Origin: an uncultured Erysipelotrichaceae bacterium
GTDB taxonomy: Bacteria > Bacillota_I > Bacilli_A > RF39 > UBA660
NCBI GenBank assembly: GCA_902803685.1
Contig: CADCQR010000064.1
Span: 1-33,155 of the forward strand
Direction: 5' to 3'
Length of the DNA: 33,155 bases
In this document: positions 31,607 to 33,155 of the stretch, one piece after another
How the letters are laid out: each line of letters starts with the position of its first letter
Position numbering within the stretch: the first letter of the stretch is position 1
Program-made: the position numbers and the translations under genes
The notes under the pieces: model-generated
Databases searched by the model: none
Told to the model about the DNA's origin: nothing
Seen by the model: only the letters and a program-made list of their open reading frames with translations

Positions 31607-32230
31607 ATGGTACTACAATCTCATCCTTTGGATCAAAAAGCTAAAGATGGAGTAACTGTTAAGTCTTGGTTTAAAGATAAGCATAGTGAAGATGATGTGA
31701 GAGAACTATTTATTAATATAGATAAGACTATGAAGTATGCTCATGAAAATGGTTGTTTTATTAAGTCTTTTGATCCTGATGAAATAACGATATTAGATGA
31801 TTCGGTTGGTAACATTAACATTATCTTTAGTACCTTACTAAGACTTCCAGAAAACGATTATCGATTTAAGTCTGAGCTTATAAAAGAAGATATTTTTAAT
31901 TCAAGTGTTCTTCAGATTTTGCTGTATTCTAAATTTCCTTTAACAACTCCACCAGATTTTATACGTGACAATTTTGATGCCTTTTGCATCTTTTTGCCTC
32001 AGAGCGATATACCTTATTATAGAGGTGTAATTATGAGAGGGGCATCTGTTTATTTTATTGAATATGATACTAGTAGGGTTGAAAGAGAAATAAAAGCCCT
32101 AGAAAAGGCAACTTCCGAAATTGGAGAAGCTGCATTCCTAAATGTATTGATATACCCGACAATATTTATTGTGTTAATATTAATTTTTACTTTTATATGT
32201 TTCATATTAAAATACTTTGTATTTTTTTAA
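31607..32230 (+). CDS. Unknown tail-anchored membrane protein
   Basis: I do not recognise this 207-aa protein with confidence. It has no signal peptide, a cytoplasmic globular domain and a single C-terminal hydrophobic helix (about 181-205) that would anchor it to the membrane. Residues 43-62 (MKYAHENGCFIKSFDPDEIT) resemble the region around the catalytic loop of eukaryotic-like kinases, with the HRD/DxKxxN residues replaced, so a degenerate kinase-like fold is conceivable. This is a weak, pattern-based idea. GGGAGTG precedes ATG 31607. It is convergent with nusG across a shared bidirectional terminator. No Bacillus gene occupies this slot. Confidence 0.7.
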   Translation: MVLQSHPLDQKAKDGVTVKSWFKDKHSEDDVRELFINIDKTMKYAHENGCFIKSFDPDEITILDDSVGNINIIFSTLLRLPENDYRFKSELIKEDIFNSSVLQILLYSKFPLTTPPDFIRDNFDAFCIFLPQSDIPYYRGVIMRGASVYFIEYDTSRVEREIKALEKATSEIGEAAFLNVLIYPTIFIVLILIFTFICFILKYFVFF

Positions 32231-32242
32231 TATCCTTGCATA

Positions 32243-32279
32243 AAAAAATCAAGATTAAACATCAAAATCTTGATTTTTT
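32243..32279. terminator. Bidirectional terminator between the tail-anchored gene and nusG
   Basis: A perfect 14-bp stem (32243-32256 with 32266-32279) with a nine-base loop and A/T tracts at both ends. It can end both the plus-strand gene and the minus-strand secE-nusG unit. Confidence 0.92.
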
Positions 32280-32284
32280 AATAT

Positions 32285-32821
32285 TTAGTTAGCGCTTTCA
32301 ATTTGATTTAATTCTACTTCTACGGATGTTTCTTGGCCAAATAAGTCGACTAATAGTGTAACTTTTTGGTTTGTTGTATCAAGTGTATCCACTTTACCAA
32401 ACATTCCGTTGAATGGACCATCAATTATTTTTACTGTAGCTCCTGCTGTTAATTCCGTATCAATATCCATACGACTAATTCCCATACCATTTAAAATTTT
32501 GTCTACTTCTGCCGGTTGCAAAGGTGTTGGTTTTGCACCTTTTCCGCTAGACCCAATAAAACCAGTTACTCCCGGGGTGTTACGAACGACGTACCAAGCT
32601 TCGTCGGTCATTACCATTTCAACTAGTATATATCCAGGGAACATCTTCTTTATTTTTTCTTTTGTTACGCCATCTTTAACTTCAACTATTTTTTCCTCTG
32701 GAACAACAACCCTAAAGATGTTGTTCTTCATATCCATTGATTCGGCTCTCATTTCTAGTTTTTCTTTAACTTTATTTTCATGTCCTGAATATGTATTAAC
32801 TACAAACCATTGCTTTTCCAT
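32285..32821 (-). CDS. nusG: Transcription termination/antitermination factor NusG
   Basis: NusG binds RNA polymerase and modulates pausing, termination and coupling to ribosomes. The 178-aa protein has an NGN domain (WFVVNTYSGHENKVKEKL, PGYILVEM, VRNTPGVTGFIG) and a C-terminal KOW domain (GATVKIIDGPFNGMFGKV). AAGGAAG (minus strand, just upstream of ATG 32821) is the Shine-Dalgarno. It follows secE in the usual order, but both are inverted relative to the rest of the window, and rplK does not follow. The unit ends at the bidirectional terminator. Confidence 0.97.
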   Translation of the reverse strand: MEKQWFVVNTYSGHENKVKEKLEMRAESMDMKNNIFRVVVPEEKIVEVKDGVTKEKIKKMFPGYILVEMVMTDEAWYVVRNTPGVTGFIGSSGKGAKPTPLQPAEVDKILNGMGISRMDIDTELTAGATVKIIDGPFNGMFGKVDTLDTTNQKVTLLVDLFGQETSVEVELNQIESAN

Positions 32822-32835
32822 TTTTATCTTCCTTT

Positions 32836-33072
32836 CTAAAATAATGATTGGATGACTGCAAATAATATATCAATTAGATAAAAGAAAGTTGCAGAAAATA
32901 CTAAAAAGAAAATTGTTGCAATAGAGTACTTTATTAAATCTTTTTTCTTAGTCCAGTGCACTTTTACAAATTCACTTTTTACTCCTCTAACAAACATCTT
33001 CATTTTAAATATTATATTTTCTTTCTTCTTATTATCATTATTTTTTTTGTTTACAGCTTTTGCTTTTGACAT
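32836..33072 (-). CDS. secE: Preprotein translocase subunit SecE
   Basis: SecE is the essential clamp of the SecYEG channel. The 78-aa protein has a polar, Lys/Asn-rich N-terminus, the conserved cytosolic amphipathic helix FVRGVKSEFVKVHWTKKKDL (27-46), and one transmembrane helix (about 49-73), as in single-span SecE. ATG 33072 follows AAGGTGAT (33084-33077). The in-frame GTG at 33081 lies inside that Shine-Dalgarno and is rejected. It is 14 bases from nusG, as in most bacteria. The usual partner rpmG is not seen upstream within the window. Confidence 0.95.
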   Translation of the reverse strand: MSKAKAVNKKNNDNKKKENIIFKMKMFVRGVKSEFVKVHWTKKKDLIKYSIATIFFLVFSATFFYLIDILFAVIQSLF

Positions 33073-33120
33073 ATAAATCACCTTTTCTGAATTAATTCAA
33101 AATAAAAACACTTTGCGTGT

Positions 33121-33148
33121 CATATAAAAAGTATCATAAAAACCTCAA
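33121..33148 (-). promoter_or_regulatory. Possible secE-nusG promoter
   Basis: On the minus strand, TTGAGG (33148-33143), a 16-nt spacer and TATATG (33126-33121). The -10 is weak, so this is a tentative call. Confidence 0.3.
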
Positions 33149-33155
33149 TTAGTCA

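Noticed and set aside
33085..33120. Minus-strand hairpin ACAC...GTGT followed by T-rich sequence upstream of secE, as terminator of an off-window gene
   Set aside because: Stem is only 4 bp and the segment lies between the predicted promoter and the secE start; too weak.

Overview
The window is a low-GC, leading-strand-biased stretch of a Bacilli-type chromosome, probably an uncultured member of the Bacilli/Mollicutes-related gut lineages (RF39-like). I infer this from the very high AT content, Bacillus-like gene order and short intergenic gaps. TGA is used as a stop codon (for example in holB and trmN6), so this is not the Mycoplasma code. The genes bofA, yabG, veg, spoVG, yabP, yabQ and a sigH-like sigma factor suggest a spore former or a recent descendant of one. 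The gene order is a compressed version of the region clockwise of oriC in B. subtilis (dnaX-ybaB-recR-bofA-holB-ricT-trmN6-rsmI ... metS-tatD ... rsmA-yabG-veg-spoVG ... yabP-yabQ-divIC ... tilS-ftsH ... dusB-lysS ... cysS-mrnC-rlmB-sigH ... secE-nusG).

Layout. 1-480: no gene. This part holds a tandem array of about 65-bp units, each with a Noc-binding-site palindrome (ATTTCCCGGGAAAT, one perfect and two near copies) and DnaA-box-like words, followed by two parS centromere sites. 500-579: a small SRP RNA with its own promoter and terminator. 600-10986: tadA, then a compact run dnaX-ybaB-recR-bofA-holB-ricT-trmN6-rsmI-pth-mfd (replication clamp loader, recombination, translation and transcription-repair). 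11042-11692: unknown helical protein. 11735-11965: a Met T-box leader without an obvious terminator, then metS and tatD. 14364-16246: two paralogous membrane-anchored TasA/camelysin-like proteins plus a SipW-type signal peptidase, a small surface-protein module inserted where B. subtilis has yabE-rnmV. 16297-19614: rsmA, yabG, veg, spoVG, yabP, yabQ, divIC (ribosome biogenesis, sporulation, division). 19672-26560: tilS, ftsH with an unusual C-terminal tail, mscL, dusB, an RDD membrane protein and lysS. 26655-28283: a YfcC-like permease with a charged linker. 28372-31417: cysS, mrnC, rlmB, sigH-like. 31607-32230: an unknown tail-anchored protein. 32285-33072: nusG and secE on the minus strand, inverted relative to the usual Bacilli order and separated from rplK.

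Expression signals are unusually readable. Several units start from an extended -10 (TGnTATAAT) or a good -35/-10 pair only a few bases before the Shine-Dalgarno, giving very short leaders. Several units end in hairpins that span the stop codon of the last gene. The most interesting items are the Noc-site/parS cluster beside the SRP RNA gene, the TasA-like/SipW module, and the T-box that appears to lack a terminator.
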